Shown: one piece after another, positions 33,068 through 46,019 of the stretch
How the letters are laid out: each line of letters starts with the position of its first letter
Position numbering within the stretch: position 1 is the first letter of the stretch
Made by a program: the position numbers and the translations under genes
DNA from: Ascaphus truei
Lineage: Eukaryota > Chordata > Amphibia > Anura > Ascaphidae
DNA length: 64,000 bases
Direction of reading: 5' to 3'
Assembly: GCA_036426205.1 (NCBI GenBank)
Contig: WSYH01001260.1
Span: forward strand, 62,001-126,000
The notes under the pieces: generated by a model
Told to the model about the DNA's origin: nothing
What the model saw: only the letters and a program-made list of their open reading frames with translations
Databases searched by the model: none

Positions 33068-35460
33068 AAGAAGGGGGGGATCCTCCGGCGCGATTTGTCT
33101 ACTCAGGTTTCCAGGGACACATGCAATATAAACAGACAGAGGGACCACAATCAGGAAGGGTTTAAAACACAGTGGTATGCTGGGGATATGCGGTTAAGGA
33201 AGCACACACTTACATTTAAAACCTATATCCACCTGAGTATGGTGTGTGTTGTCACAGAACAACCTAGGGAAGCGAGAAGGAAAGACAAAAGAAAGGAGAG
33301 ACAAAACATAGTTTATAACACGTTTTATTAACAAATTGATTAAAAAGAGATTGCCAACTCACACGGACCATTAAAAAATGGGCATGGAATGGTGAAGTTT
33401 TCAGCTCGTGCCTGGACTGCCTCCCAGATGATTAGGTGTCCGCATGGAGTCTTCCCAGTAGATGATGAAGCACTGCAATGGTACGGGGGTAGATGGGTGG
33501 TTGTCCTGACTGTGTGCACAGTGGTCTTCTCCGGCTAGGCAGGACTCCCCACTGCGCTGCTGCTCCGTTGCATGCCGTCCCGCAGCGGCATGCGCTTCGG
33601 CGATGATGTTTCACTAACTGGGATTTGACTTTCTTCCTGGGTATGGTGGTTGCGAGGACCAAAAAGCCGTCAGACGCGTTTCGCTTAAAAGCTTCGGCTC
33701 AGTGACGTAGAGACATGCAGGTTAACAGCACTCCTTATACTTGTCAGTTCATTGATTGTCCAATCCAACGCTGTTCCTTATTCTATACATTTGCATGGGT
33801 AATTACAGTGTTATAATCGGTTCTTATACAAATAAGAGATCCATTGATGAAAACTAAAACATAATTTAAATAATTAATTAAATGGAAATGTTAAAACTAT
33901 ATAACCTTCTGACTGTACTGTGAGATAAAATATGATGAATTATCATGATCTTAGTATTAAATGATGCTGTCAATTCTAACTCCAGATTTAACCCTTTTGG
34001 TTGTGTAAGTGTTTGGAGGGAGGAAGATCCAGAAGGATTCCCTTTGTGATTTTTTTTAAGAAATCTACTCCTCTCCAATCTGCCTTTTACCTGTTCAATT
34101 CCTATGAACTTTAGACAGTGCAGGGTTTTTATTATGCTGATCCATAGGATGATCGACCGCACTGGGGTTCAATCCATTTTTAATGTTCAGATGTGTTCTC
34201 CAATGTGTTTTTAATTCCTTATTGTATTGCTTACGTATTGGAGATTGCATCCCATTGCAGCACAAACTATGCCTTACTGTTACAGTTAATGTGTCATTTT
34301 ATTGGATATTCAAGTGCTGAAACATTGGCTCTTAAAAGTTTGTACATTTTCTAATGAATTGAGTGTTATTCTTACATTGCTCTGCAGTTCAAGCAATGTG
34401 AGAACCCCTTTGGACAGTTTGTCCAACCAACATTGGTTCTGTTTAGGATGGATGGTAGCTGGAAACTAATTTTTGTTTCAGGTTTGGGGCTTTTGAGAAT
34501 ATCACATCTGGCTTTCACCTACAATCTCAGGCAGCCATTGATCCGTTTTAAAATATGCCAGTGTTTTTTAAAATACCCTAATTTTGTTGGACGTGTACTA
34601 AAAGCTGTAATAAAAGGAATAATAAAATTGTTTTTAAATTTATCAGCTGGTATTTTTTATTTATGTTAGCAGTTTGTTCTGTTTAAACCTTACTTTTTGC
34701 ATAGCTGTTTCCACTGTCTGGACTTATGTCTTTCTCCAGAAATCTTTCCTTCATAGGTGAGCAATCTGAGTCTCGTAATCTTTGGTTTTGTGCAGTTTCT
34801 TTTTAAACGTTCTAAATTCCCCATAGGGGACGTTTCAAGCCATGTTTTCTTGTGGCAGCTATCTGCTTTAATAAAATGTTACAATTGACAGATTTAAAAT
34901 GTGTTTTGTATTGATTTTATCCTTTTCTATAAGATCTCCAAATCCAGAAATTCTACTTTTGTGTGGGACTAATGTTATATGTGAAGTTCAGATTGACATT
35001 GTTCTGATTATTGTGGTCAAGAAGAAATTTTGTAGGGAGATCATATCTCCCCTCCATATGATCACAATATCGTCAATGTAGCGGCGATAAAGCACCAAAT
35101 TGCACTCCCACGTCTGTTGGGGCAAATGATTGGTTTCCTCCCACCAACCGAGAAAGAGATTTGCATAACTGGGGGCAAATTTGGTCGCCCATCGCAGTTC
35201 CTCTGTTTGAAAGTAATATTCATCCGAACAGAAGGCATTATGGCAAGGATAAACTTACATCCCATCAATAATGAAGTCCACAACTGAATTGGTGCTATGT
35301 TAAATGTTTTCTAGACAGGTTAGTTGCGTTGTTACAACCCGTATGTGATTTATACACGTATACAGTGGATGTTACATCAACAAGTTGGCCAGCAGAAATC
35401 TGGTTGCCAGACACTTTTTCTAGCAGCTGAAGTATTTGAGTTGTTGTCTTTAGGTGTGAT
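33068..35460 (-). pseudogene. Noisy copy of PLE pseudo-LTR, endonuclease and RT palm
   Basis: Follows 30050-32449 base for base apart from dense 1-3-base insertions and deletions. The hammerhead copy at 33668-33706 has an extra T in stem II and an inserted GG in the core. The YIDD region survives only as short frames (35062-35283). Counted as a copy, it is non-coding. Confidence 0.8.
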
Positions 35461-37470
35461 GGAAGTTTTTTCATGCGGGTTGTAATAACGTGTCTATGTA
35501 TGCAGATAGGTTTTGGGTTAAGAATTAATCCCCGATATTATGGGCCTTCCCGGGGGATTAATGAGCGACTTGTGTAGTTTCGGGAGATAGTAAAAGAACT
35601 GGTGTCTTTGGGTTCTATATTAATAAAGTCATTCTTTCTTTAAAAGAATCCTTGTTCCAGACCACCGTCTAACATAGATAACATGTCTTTTGTGAATTTA
35701 TCTTTGGATTATATTTTAGTTCTTATATGTAGTTATCTCCCAAAGAAGTTCAGCTTCGTCACATAGAGCTGATGTATTCAGGTGACAACTCCTCCCCCTT
35801 ATCTGCTGGTTTTATTACAATCTCTTATTTTTCGAAAGATCTTCTAGTATTGTCCTTTCATTCTTGTTAAGATTTGGTTCTAGTCCTATTTTTTTGAACA
35901 CTTATTTTTTTAGGTCTTCTTCAATTAGTTTTGAAAGGTTTCCAGTATAAGGACCCTTACAAAAACTGGGATTAAATTAGATGGCTTTTTAAATCCGTAT
36001 GTAAAAATGGATCATCTTTAGTGTGTACAGTCATATGTTCCGTTTCCTTTGTTGTTTGTTTTGGCATAATACCTCTTCAATGTCGAGCGCCTACGTATTT
36101 CTGCGCATCAATGAACATTGAAAATGATGTGTTCTATTAGATGGGGCGAAATTCAGGCCTCTACTTAGAACTGCCTCTTCTTCCTCTTTTAATTTGTATT
36201 ACTTAAATTGAAGATTCCTAGTTTGTTTAAATGTGTTGTTTACCTTTAGGTCCCTTCTTCCCCCCTATACATCTCTCTCTTCCCCATTTCTTATTCTTTT
36301 GTGGTTGGCTGATGTGCCTCCACATTCTGGGGTGTAACCCTCTGCTCTCTGCTTCTCCCATCCCCTCCTTTGTTCTAAAAAAGGAGGCTCCTGGTTATCA
36401 CAAACGATTTCTTCCTCCATGGGGATCTACATTCTTCCCGTTTCTCTAGTACTCAGATTTCTTCTTTCATGGTCGTTATCCTCGGTATATATTCGTTCCC
36501 TTCTTGTGGGTTCTCTATTCCCTTTTAATGGGTGTCCCGTTCTTTGTGTGGCCTGAATTACCTCCTTCATTCTTTTATGTTATTTGATCTCATTCGCGGA
36601 TATTTACTTTGATTTTTCCAATTATTGGTATATCTATCTGGGTTTCACTAGGTTATTTGTGGCGTTATCCCCCTCACATCCTTTTTCTTTCTCTTTTGTC
36701 TCTGTTCTTCTCTATTTGTTCTTATAGATTGACTCCTTTCTTCTTCTATCTGTTTTTTCTGGTTCTCAGATTTACTTCTTTCTTTGTGTTGCTGTTGTTA
36801 CCCCATGACTCTTCTCTTGGTTTTATAATCTCTATATTATATCCTTATAATCAATTTTATCCCTTTTAAATTTCATCCTTTTATTTTGTTTGGTTGTTTC
36901 CTCATTTTGTCTAATCTGTCTTTAATTTCTATTTCACATAAATTGAATTCTTGTGTCCCTCATATTTTCCAGGTTAATTGGGCCTCAGTGATTTGTTGGT
37001 CAATCTTTTTAATGTTTCACCTTGTGATGGTGTGATGAACCTTCATTAATTCAAAGGAACAGTTGTCCATAATTCTGTTCCATTCTGCCATGAAAACGAG
37101 GATATCTTGTTCCAAAGTGGGAGATTTAAAGATACGTAGCCCCTCTGGGTTCTAGCCTGCTCTATATGATTTTGATGGCAGCTAGTTCCCAGACATTGTT
37201 TAATTTTCATCTGTCATTAATTTTTCTAGAGTCTGAAATCAAAGAACATTTTCTCTTCATCTAGACCAGGGCTAACGATTAATCTCATCTGTAAGTGATC
37301 ATATCTTCTTCTAAGGAGTGTCAAAAACTTCTTCTAACATTGAGCCTCTATGTAACCTATTGTAGTAAGAGTAAAGTGATGTTTTCTCCAATTTAAACAA
37401 TGAAGGCTGCAGCTAACAGCTACAACACAAACAGATGCAAGAAAAAAATAAAATAACTGCGCCAACCGTA
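35461..37470 (-). pseudogene. Noisy copy of PLE RT N-terminus and ORF1
   Basis: Corresponds to the clean 39239-40244 followed without a break by the clean 46020-47063. It therefore shows that these two clean parts are adjacent in a PLE. Frames are destroyed by indels. Forward-strand frames at 36231 and 36609 are antisense artefacts, repeated identically at 44019 and 44397. Confidence 0.8.
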
Positions 37471-37779
37471 TAAAATGGGTTCAAAGTTCAGTCCTTCTGG
37501 AGTAAAGTCCTGTGCCAGAGTCTCTGGAAGAGGTGATTCAACAACCTCTGATTTGTACAGGAGAGTAAAGAAGGGGGGGGGATCCTCCGGCGCGATGTCT
37601 TACTCAGGTTTCCAGGACACCATGCAATATAAACAGACAGAGGGACCACAATCAGGAAGGTTAAACACAGTGGTATGCTGGGGATATGCGTGTTAAGGAA
37701 GCCCAATTACATCAAAACCCTCATATCACACCTTGAGTATGGTGTGGGTTCACAGAACAACCTCAGAGATGGGGTGGGT

Positions 37780-39201
37780 GGGTAACAACAGCACACAAAG
37801 AAAGAAGTAAATCTAGAGAACAGAAGAAAAACGAGAGATAGACAAGGAAGGAGTAAATCATATAAGAACAAATAGAGAAGAACAGAGACAAAGGAGAAAA
37901 GAAAAAGGATGAGAGGGATAGACGACACAACAAAAAAACGTAGTGAAAACCAGGAGATGATAGCCAAAATTGGAAAAATCAAAGTAAATATTACCGAATG
38001 AGAGACAAAAACAATAAAAGACATGAAGGAAGGTAATTCAAGGCCACACAAGAACGGGAAACCCATTATTTAAAGGGAGGATAGAGCACCACAAGAAGGG
38101 AACGGGAATCTATAGAGGGATAGAGACCATGAAAAGAAGAGATCTTAGTAATAGAAGAGAACGGAAGGAAAGATAAAGAGTTTAGATCCCCATGGAGGAA
38201 AGAGAATCGTTTTTGATAACCAGGAGCCTCCTTTTTTAGAACAAAGGAGGGGATGGTGGGAAGGACAGAGAGCAGGAGGGTTATACCCCAGAATGTGGAG
38301 GGAACATCAGCCATAACCACAAAAGAATAAGAAATGGGGAAAGAAGAGAGGATGTAGAGGGGGGACAGAAGGGACCTAAGAAGGGGAAACAACACATTTA
38401 AACAAATGGAATATTCAATTAAGTAAATCCAATTATTAAAAGAGAAGAAGAGGCAGTTCTAAGTAGAGGCGCTGAATTCGCCCATCAAAGAACATTCTCA
38501 TTTCCAAATGTCATTGATGCGAGAAATACGTAAGGCGCCCCCCTGACATTGAAGAGGGTTTATGCCAAAACAAATCAACAAGGAGGGAAAAGGAAAATAT
38601 GACGTACAACATAAAGATGATCCATTTTTAATACGATTATAAAAAAGCATCCTAAATTTTATCCGAGTTTTGTAAGGGCGCCTATCTGGAAAAACCTTTC
38701 AAAACTAAGTTGAAAGAAGACCTAAAAAGATAAGTGTTCAAAAACATAGGACTAGGACCAATCTTAACAAGAATGAAAGACATACGTAGGAAGATCTTGT
38801 CGAAAAAAATAAAGAGATTGTAATAAAACCAGCAGATAAGGGAGGGGAGGAGTTGTCATTCCTAGATACATCAGGACTATGTTACGGAACAGCTGAACGT
38901 CTTTTGGAGATGAAACTACTATAAGAAACTAAAATCTAATCCAAGAGATTAAAATTCACAAAAGACATGTTATCTATGTTAGACGGTGGTCTGGAAACAC
39001 GGGATTCTTTTTAAAGAAAGACTCTGACTTTATTAAAAATAGAGACAACCCAAAGACACCAGGCTTTACTATTCCTGGACAACTACACAAGTCGCTCATA
39101 ATCCCCCGGGAAGGCCCAATATCGGGGCATGTTAACCTTCATGAACCCAAAACCTTCTGCTACAAGACACGTTATTACCAACCCGCCCAGTGAAAAACTT
39201 C
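37780..39201 (+). repeat. Inverted re-copy of ORF1/RT segment
   Basis: Reverse complement of roughly 35440-36790 in the same block. The turn occurs after GGGTGGGTGGGTAACAACAG near 37770. It forms a palindrome more than 1.3 kb per arm. The same turn with the same local errors recurs at 45560. Confidence 0.8.
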
Positions 39202-39238
39202 CTGAAGTATTTGAGTTGTGTCTTTTAGGTGTGATGGA

Positions 39239-40170
39239 AGTTTTTTCACTGCGGGTTGTAATAACGTGTCTATGTATGCAGATAGGTTTTGGGTTAATGA
39301 ATTAATCCCCGATATTATGGGCCTTCCCGGGGGATTAATGAGCGACTTGTGTAGTTTCGGGAGATAGTAAAAGACTGGTGTCTTTGGGTTCTCTATTTTA
39401 ATAAAGTCATATTCTTTCTTTAAAAGAATACCTTGTTCCAGACCACCGTCTAACATAGATAACATGTCTTTTGTGAATTTTATCTTTGGATTAGATTTTA
39501 GTTTCTTATATGTAGTTTCATCTCCCAAAAGACGTTCAGCTTCCGTAACATAGTCGGATGTATCTAAGATGACAACTCCTCCCCCCTTATCTGCTGGTTT
39601 TATTACAATCTCTTTATTTTTCGAAAGATCTTCTAGTATTGTCCTTTCATTCTTGTTAAGATTTGGTCTAGTCCTATTTTTTTGAACACTTATCTTTTTT
39701 AGGTCTTCTTCAATTAGTTTTTGAAAGGTTTCCAGATAAGGACCCTTACAAAAACTGGGATAAAATTTAGATGGCTTTTTTAAATCCGTATGTAAAAATG
39801 GATCATCTTTATGTTGTACAGTCATATTTTCCGTTTCCCTTTGTTGATTTGTTTTGGCATAATACCTCTTCAATGTCAGGCGCCTTACGTATTTCTGCGC
39901 ATCAATGAACATTTGAAATGATGATGTTCTATTAGATGGGGCGAAATTCAGGCCTCTACTTAGAACTGCCTCTTCTTCCTCTTTTAATTTGTATTTGCTT
40001 AAATTGAAGATTCCTATTTGTTTAAATGTGTTGTTTACCTTCTTAGGTCCCTTCTTCCCCCCTCTACATCCTCTCTTCTTTCCCCATTTCTTATTCCTTT
40101 TGTGGTTATGGCTGATGTTGCCCTCCACATTCTGGGGTAGTAACCCTCCTGCTCTCTGTCCTTCTCCCAT
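39239..40170 (-). CDS. PLE ORF2 N-terminal part: RT fingers
   Basis: The frame starts at the methionine at 40170 and is open to the seam at 39202. It has a basic N-terminus (KKWGKKRGCRGGKKGPKK), then AVLSRGLNFAPSNRTSSFQM, the signature PLE N-terminal block. Later come KPADKGGGVVILD, NPKTPVFYYLPKLHKSL and PPGRPIISGINS, the conserved RT fingers/palm entry. The protein continues in 30931-32449 (shared overlap 39202-39238). Its start lies inside the end of ORF1 in another frame, with about 135 bases of overlap. The ATG at 40170 is the first in this frame, but initiation by frameshifting cannot be excluded. Confidence 0.9.
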
Positions 40171-40244
40171 CCCCTCCTTTGTTCTAAAAAAGGAGGCTCC
40201 TGGTTATCAAAACGATTCTCTTTCCTCCATGGGGATCTACATCT
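40035..40244 (-). CDS. PLE ORF1, C-terminal end
   Basis: Continuation of the ORF1 frame of 45973-47063. The residues CRSPWRKENRFDNQE occur on both sides of the inserted block. From there the frame runs a further ~55 residues, rich in Arg/Gly/Glu, to a stop at 40035. The overlap with the ORF2 start (40170) is in a different frame. Its length depends on removing the inserted block. Confidence 0.7.
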   Translation of the reverse strand, partial: RCRSPWRKENRFDNQEPPFLEQRRGWEKDREQEGYYPRMWRATSAITTKGIRNGERREDVEGGRRDLRR

Positions 40245-43200
40245 CCACCACACCTCTTCCACTCCCACGCTCTGCCACTCGCAGCACCCACCGACCTCCT
40301 CCACTCCATGCTCCACCGTCCACCGCTCCTCAAGCCAATGCACAACCCTCTCCACTCCCAACTCACACCACCTCCTCCAGCCACTGCACTCCTCCAATCC
40401 CACGCTCCACTTCCCCAGCCAAGCTCACTCCCCACTCCCATGCTCCAGCACTCCTCCAGCCAATGCACTCCTCCCATCCCACGCTTCACCACTCCACCAG
40501 CCACCGCACCACTCCAAACGTCCACTCACAGTCCAATCACATGTCCACTTCACGTCCACTCATCCTCTATATTTCACTCAGTCACTCAGTCACAAAAAAA
40601 CCAATATAAACAAACAATGACACACTAACAAAGTTCTTTCACACTAACAATACAAAACTGTAGATAAACAACAAAATATAATAACACAAGACAACTAACC
40701 CAATAGCACCAATAAATCACCAACTCCTCCTCCTACCACCAACTCAGTCTATCTCTCCCTTCCTCCCAACAGCACGACAAATGCTGAACAAATGTGCGCT
40801 TATATAGGGTGACCCTAAAAATATTGGCGCGAAAGTTGTGATTAGAATTGAGGAGTAAAGAAGGGGGGGTCCCCGGCGCGACTCTGTCCTACTCAGGTTT
40901 CCAGGGACACATGCAATATAAACAGACAGAGGGACACACAATCAGGAAGGGTTTAAAACACAGTGGTATGCTGGGGATATGCGGTTAAGGAAGCACACAC
41001 TTCATTAAAACCTCTATATCCACCTGAGTATGGTGTGTGTGTCACAGAACAACCTCAGAGAAAGGGGGAAAAGAGCAAGACAGAAGAAAGAAAAAGGGGA
41101 AAGACCAGAAAACACAGTTTATAACACCGTTTTATTAACAATTGATTAAAAAGAGATTGCCAACTCACACGCGACCATTAAAAAATGGGCATGGAATGGT
41201 GAAGTTTTCAGTCTGCCTGGACTGCCTCCCAGATGATTAGGTGTCCGCATGGAGTCTTCCAGTAGATGATGAAGCACTGCAATGGTACGGGGGTAAGATG
41301 GGTGGTTGTCCTGACTGGTGCACAGTCGGTCTTCTCCGGCTAGGCAGAGACTCCCCACTGCGTGCTGCTCCGTTGCTGCCGTCCCGCAGCGGCATGCGCT
41401 TCGGCGATGATGTTTCACTAACTGGGATTTGACTTTCTTCCTGGGTATGGTGCGTTGCGAGGACCAAAAGCCGTCAGACCGTTTCGCTAAAAGCTTCCTC
41501 AGTGACGAAGAGACATGCAGGTTAACAGCACTCCTTATACTTGTCAGTTCATTTGATTGTCCAATCCAACGCTGTTCCTTATTCTAGACATTTGCATGGG
41601 GAATTACAGTGTTATAATCGAGTTTCTTATACAAGATAAGAGATCCATTGATGAAAACTAAAACATAATTTAAATAATTAATTAAATGGAAATGTTAAAA
41701 CTGATATAACCTTCTGACTGTACTGTGAGATAAAATATGATGAATTATCATGATCTTAGTATTAAATGATGCTGTCAATTCTAACTCCAGATTTAACTTT
41801 GTTGTGTAAGTGTTTGGAGGGAGGAAGATCCAGAAGGATTCCTTTGTGATTTTTTTTAAGAAATCACTCCTCTCCAATCTGCCTTTTACCTGTTCAATTC
41901 CTATGAACTTTAGACAGGCAGGGTTTTTATTATGCCTGATCCTATAGTGATTCGACCGCACTGTGGGTTCAATCCATTTTTAATGTTCAGATGTGTTCTC
42001 CAATGTGTTTTTAATTCCTTATTGTATTTCTTACGTATTGGAGATTGCATCCCATTGCAGCACATATACATGCCTTACTGTTACAGTTAATGTGTATTTA
42101 TTGGATATTCAAGTGCTGAAACTTGGCTCTTAAAAGTTGTACATTTTCTAATGAATTGAGTGTTATTCTTACATGCTCTGCAGTTCAAGCAATGTGAGAA
42201 CCCTTTGGACAGTTTGTCCAACCAACATTGGTTCTGTTTAGGATGGAGGTAGCTGGAAACTAATTTTTGTTTCAGGTTTGTGGGCTTTTGAGAATATCAC
42301 ATCTGGCGTTTCACCTACAATCTCAGCAGCCATTGATCCCGTTTTAAAATATGCCAGTGTTTTTCTAAAATAACCCTAATTTTGTTGGACCGTGTACTAA
42401 AAGCTGTAATAAAAGGATAAATAAAATTGTTTTTAAATTTATCAGCTGGTATTTTTTATTTATGTTAGCAGTTCTGTTCTGTTTAAACCTTACTATTTTG
42501 CATAGTGTTTCCACTGTTGGACTTATGTCTTTCTCCAGAAATCTTTCCTTCATAGTGAGAATCTGAGTCTCGTAATCTTTGGTTTGTGCAGTTTTCTTTT
42601 TAAACGTTCTAATTCCCCATAGGGGACGTTTTCAAGCCATGTTTTCTTGTGGCAGCTATCTGCTTTAAATAAAATGTTACAATTGACAGATTTAAAATGT
42701 GTTTTGTATTGTTTTATCCTTTTCTATAAGATCTCCCAAATCCAGAAATTCTACTTTTGTGGGACTAATGTTATATGTGAAGTTCAGATTGACATTGTTC
42801 TGATTATGTGGTCAAAGAAATTTTGTAGGGAGATCATATCTCCCCTCCATATGATCACAATATCGTCAATGTAGCGGCGATAAAGCACCAAATTGCCTCC
42901 ACGTCTGGTTGGGGCAAATGATTGGTTTCCTCCACCAACCGAGAAAGAGATTGCATAACTGGGGGCAAATTTGGTGCGCCATCGCAGTTCCTCTTGTTTG
43001 TAAGATAATATTATCCGAACAGAAGGCATTATGGCAAGGATAAACTTACATCCCATCAATAATGAAGTCAAACTGAATTGGTGCTATGTTAAATGTTTTC
43101 TAGACAGTTAGTTGCGTTGTTACAACCCGTATGTGATTTATACACGTATACAGTGATGTTACATCACAAGTGGCCAGCAGAAATTCTGGTTGCCAGAACA

Positions 43201-46019
43201 CTTTTTCTAGCAGCTGAAGTATTTGAGTTGTTGTCTTTAGGTGTGATGGAAGTTTTTCAATGCGGGTTGTAATAACGTGTCTATGATGCAGATAGGTTTT
43301 GGGTTAAGAATTAATCCCCGATATTATGGGCTTCCCGGGGGATTAATGAGCGACTTGTGGTAGTTTCGGGAGATAGTAAAAGAACTGGTGTCTTTGGGTT
43401 CTATATTAATAAAGTCATTCTTTCTTTAAAAGAATCCTTGTTCCAGACCACCGTCTAACATAGATAACATGTCTTTTGTGAATTTATCTTTGGATTATAT
43501 TTTAGTTCTTATATGTAGTTATCTCCCAAAGAAGTTCAGCTTCGTTCCACATAGTGCTGATGTATTCAGGTGACAACTCCTCCCCCTTATCTGCTGGTTT
43601 TATTACAATCTCTTATTTTTCGAAAGATCTTCTAGTATTGTCCTTTCATTCTTGTTAAGATTTGGTTCTAGTCCTATTTTTTTGAACACTTATTTTTTTA
43701 GGTCTTCTTCAATTAGTTTTGAAAGGTTTCCAGTATAAGGACCCTTACAAAAACTGGGATTAAATTAGATGGCTTTTTAAATCCGTATGTAAAAATGGAT
43801 CATCTTTAGTGTGTACAGTCATATGTTCCGTTTCCTTTGTTGATTGTTTTGGCATAATACCTCTTCAATGTCGAGCGCCTACGTATTTCTGCGCATCAAT
43901 GAACATTGAAAATGATGTGTTCTATTAGATGGGGCGAAATTCAGGCCTCTACTTAGAACTGCCTCTTCTTCCTCTTTTAATTTGTATTACTTAAATTGAA
44001 GATTCCTAGTTTGTTTAAATGTGTTGTTTACCTTTAGGTCCCTTCTTCCCCCCTATACATCTCTCTCTTCCCCATTTCTTATTCTTTTGTGGTTGGCTGA
44101 TGTGCCTCCACATTCTGGGGTGTAACCCTCTGCTCTCTGCTTCTCCCATCCCCTCCTTTGTTCTAAAAAAGGAGGCTCCTGGTTATCACAAACGATTTCT
44201 TCCTCCATGGGGATCTACATTCTTCCCGTTTCTCTAGTACTCAGATTATCTTCTTTCATGGTCATTATCCTCGGTTATATTCGTTCCCTTCTTGTGGGTT
44301 CTCTATTCCCTTTTAATGGGTGTCCCGTTCTTTGTGTGGCCTGAATTACCTCCTTCATTCTTTTATGTTATTTGATCTCATTCGCGGATATTTACTTTGA
44401 TTTTTCCAATTATTGGTATATCTATCTGGGTTTCACTAGGTTATTTGTGGCGTTATCCCCCTCACATCCTTTTTCTTTCTCTTTTGTCTCTGTTCTTCTC
44501 TATTTGTTCTTATAGATTGACTCCTTTCTTCTTCTATCTGTTTTTTCTGGTTCTCAGATTTACTTCTTTCTTTGTGTTGCTGTTGTTACCCCATGACTCT
44601 TCTCTTGGTTTTATAATCTCTATATTATATCCTTATAATCAATTTTATCCCTTTTAAATTTCATCCTTTTATTTTGTTTGGTTGTTTCCTCATTTTGTCT
44701 AATCTGTCTTTAATTTCTATTTCACATAAATTGAATTCTTGTGTCCCTCATATTTTCCAGGTTAATTGGGTCTCAGTGATTTGTTGGTCAATCTTTTTAA
44801 TGTTTACCTTGTGATGGTGTGATGAACCGTCATTAATTCAAAGGAACAGTTGTCCATAATTCTGTTCCATTCTGCCATGAAAACGAGGATATCTTGTTCC
44901 AAAGTGGGAGATTTAAAGATACGTAGCCCCTCTGGGTTCTAGCCTGCTCTATATGATTTTGATGGCAGCTAGTTCCCAGCCATTGTTTAATTTTCATCTG
45001 TCATTAATTTTTCTAGAGTCTGAAATCAAAGAACATTTTCTCTTCATCTAGACCAGGGCTAACGATTAATCTCATCTGTAAGTGATCATATCTTCTTCTA
45101 AGGAGTGTCAAAAACTTCTTCTAACATTGAGCCTCTATGTAACCTATTGTAGTAAGAGTAAAGTGATGTTTTCTCCAATTTAAACAATGAAGGCTGCAGC
45201 TAACAGCTACAACACAAACAGATGCAAGAAAAAAATAAAATAACTGCGCCAACCGTATAAAATGGGTTCAAAGTTCAGTCCTTCTGGAGTAAAGTCCTGT
45301 GCCAGAGTCTCTGGAAGAGGTGATTCAACAACCTCTGATTTGTACAGGAGAGTAAAGAAGGGGGGGGGATCCTCCGGCGCGATGTTCTTACTCAGGTTTC
45401 CAGGACACCATGCAATATAAACAGACAGAGGGACCACAATCAGGAAGGTTAAACACAGTGGTATGCTGGGGATATGCGTGTTAAGGAAGCCCAATTACAT
45501 CAAAACCCTCATATCACACCTTGAGTATGGTGTGGGTTCACAGAACAACCTCAGAGATGGGGTGGGTGGGTAACAACAGCACACAAAGAAAGAAGTAAAT
45601 CTAGAGAACAGAAGAAAAACGAGAGATAGACAAGGAAGGAGTAAATCATATAAGAACAAATAGAGAAGAACAGAGACAAAGGAGAAAAGAAAAAGGATGA
45701 GAGGGATAGACGACACAACAAAAAAACGTAGTGAAAACCAGGAGATGATAGCCAAAATTGGAAAAATCAAAGTAAATATTACCGAATGAGAGACAAAAAC
45801 AATAAAAGACATGAAGGAAGGTAATTCAAGGCCACACAAGAACGGGAACCCATTATTTAAAGGGGGATAGGAGACCCACAATGAAGGAACGGGCATCTAT
45901 AGAGGGATAGAGACATGAAAAGAAGAGATCTTAGTAACTAGAAGAGAACGGGACAGGAAAGATCAAAGAGTTTCCTGGTTATCAAAACGATTCTCTTTCC
46001 TCCATGGGGATCTACATCT
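40245..46019. other. Low-accuracy inserted block 2 (likely gap-fill artefact)
   Basis: This 5.8-kb block starts at the same minisatellite point as block 1 and repeats the same course about 7.79 kb downstream of it. It includes the hammerhead at 41471-41507 (now missing core bases), RT/endonuclease, ORF1, a pseudo-LTR and the inverted turn near 45560. It is flanked by an exact 47-bp direct repeat (40198-40244, 45973-46019). From about 43300 to 45900 it is nearly identical to block 1, including shared indels. Confidence 0.8.
45560..45972 (+). repeat. Inverted re-copy of ORF1 segment (block 2)
   Basis: Reverse complement of the clean ORF1 sequence at about 46013-46410, so the seam at 45973 is the centre of a 0.4-kb-arm palindrome. 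Confidence 0.8.

Larger units (their letters stand above)
32450..39238. other. Low-accuracy inserted block 1 (likely gap-fill artefact)
   Basis: This 6.8-kb block begins in the 42-bp minisatellite (compare 29434). It re-copies the locus through pseudo-LTR, hammerhead, endonuclease, RT, ORF1 and a second pseudo-LTR (about 37440-37770), then turns round and re-reads ORF1/RT backwards (37780-39201). It is flanked by an exact 37-bp direct repeat (32413-32449, 39202-39238). Single-base indels occur every few tens of bases, so all reading frames shatter. That error style fits unpolished long-read sequence better than mutation. Confidence 0.8.

Noticed and set aside
36231..36869. Plus-strand hydrophobic frames repeated identically at 44019-44657
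   Set aside because: They are antisense to PLE ORF1 in the noisy blocks. The apparent membrane protein is the complement of the Arg/Lys/Glu-rich region.
37707..38395. Minus-strand hydrophobic frames resembling membrane proteins (also 45495-45896)
   Set aside because: These are the antisense of ORF1 in the inverted segment, not genes.
32450..46019. A genuine 7.8-kb tandem array of PLEs
   Set aside because: The exact direct repeats at the seams, identical start points in the minisatellite, shared indel errors and the intact frame restored on removal favour an assembly artefact. A true array cannot be excluded without reads.
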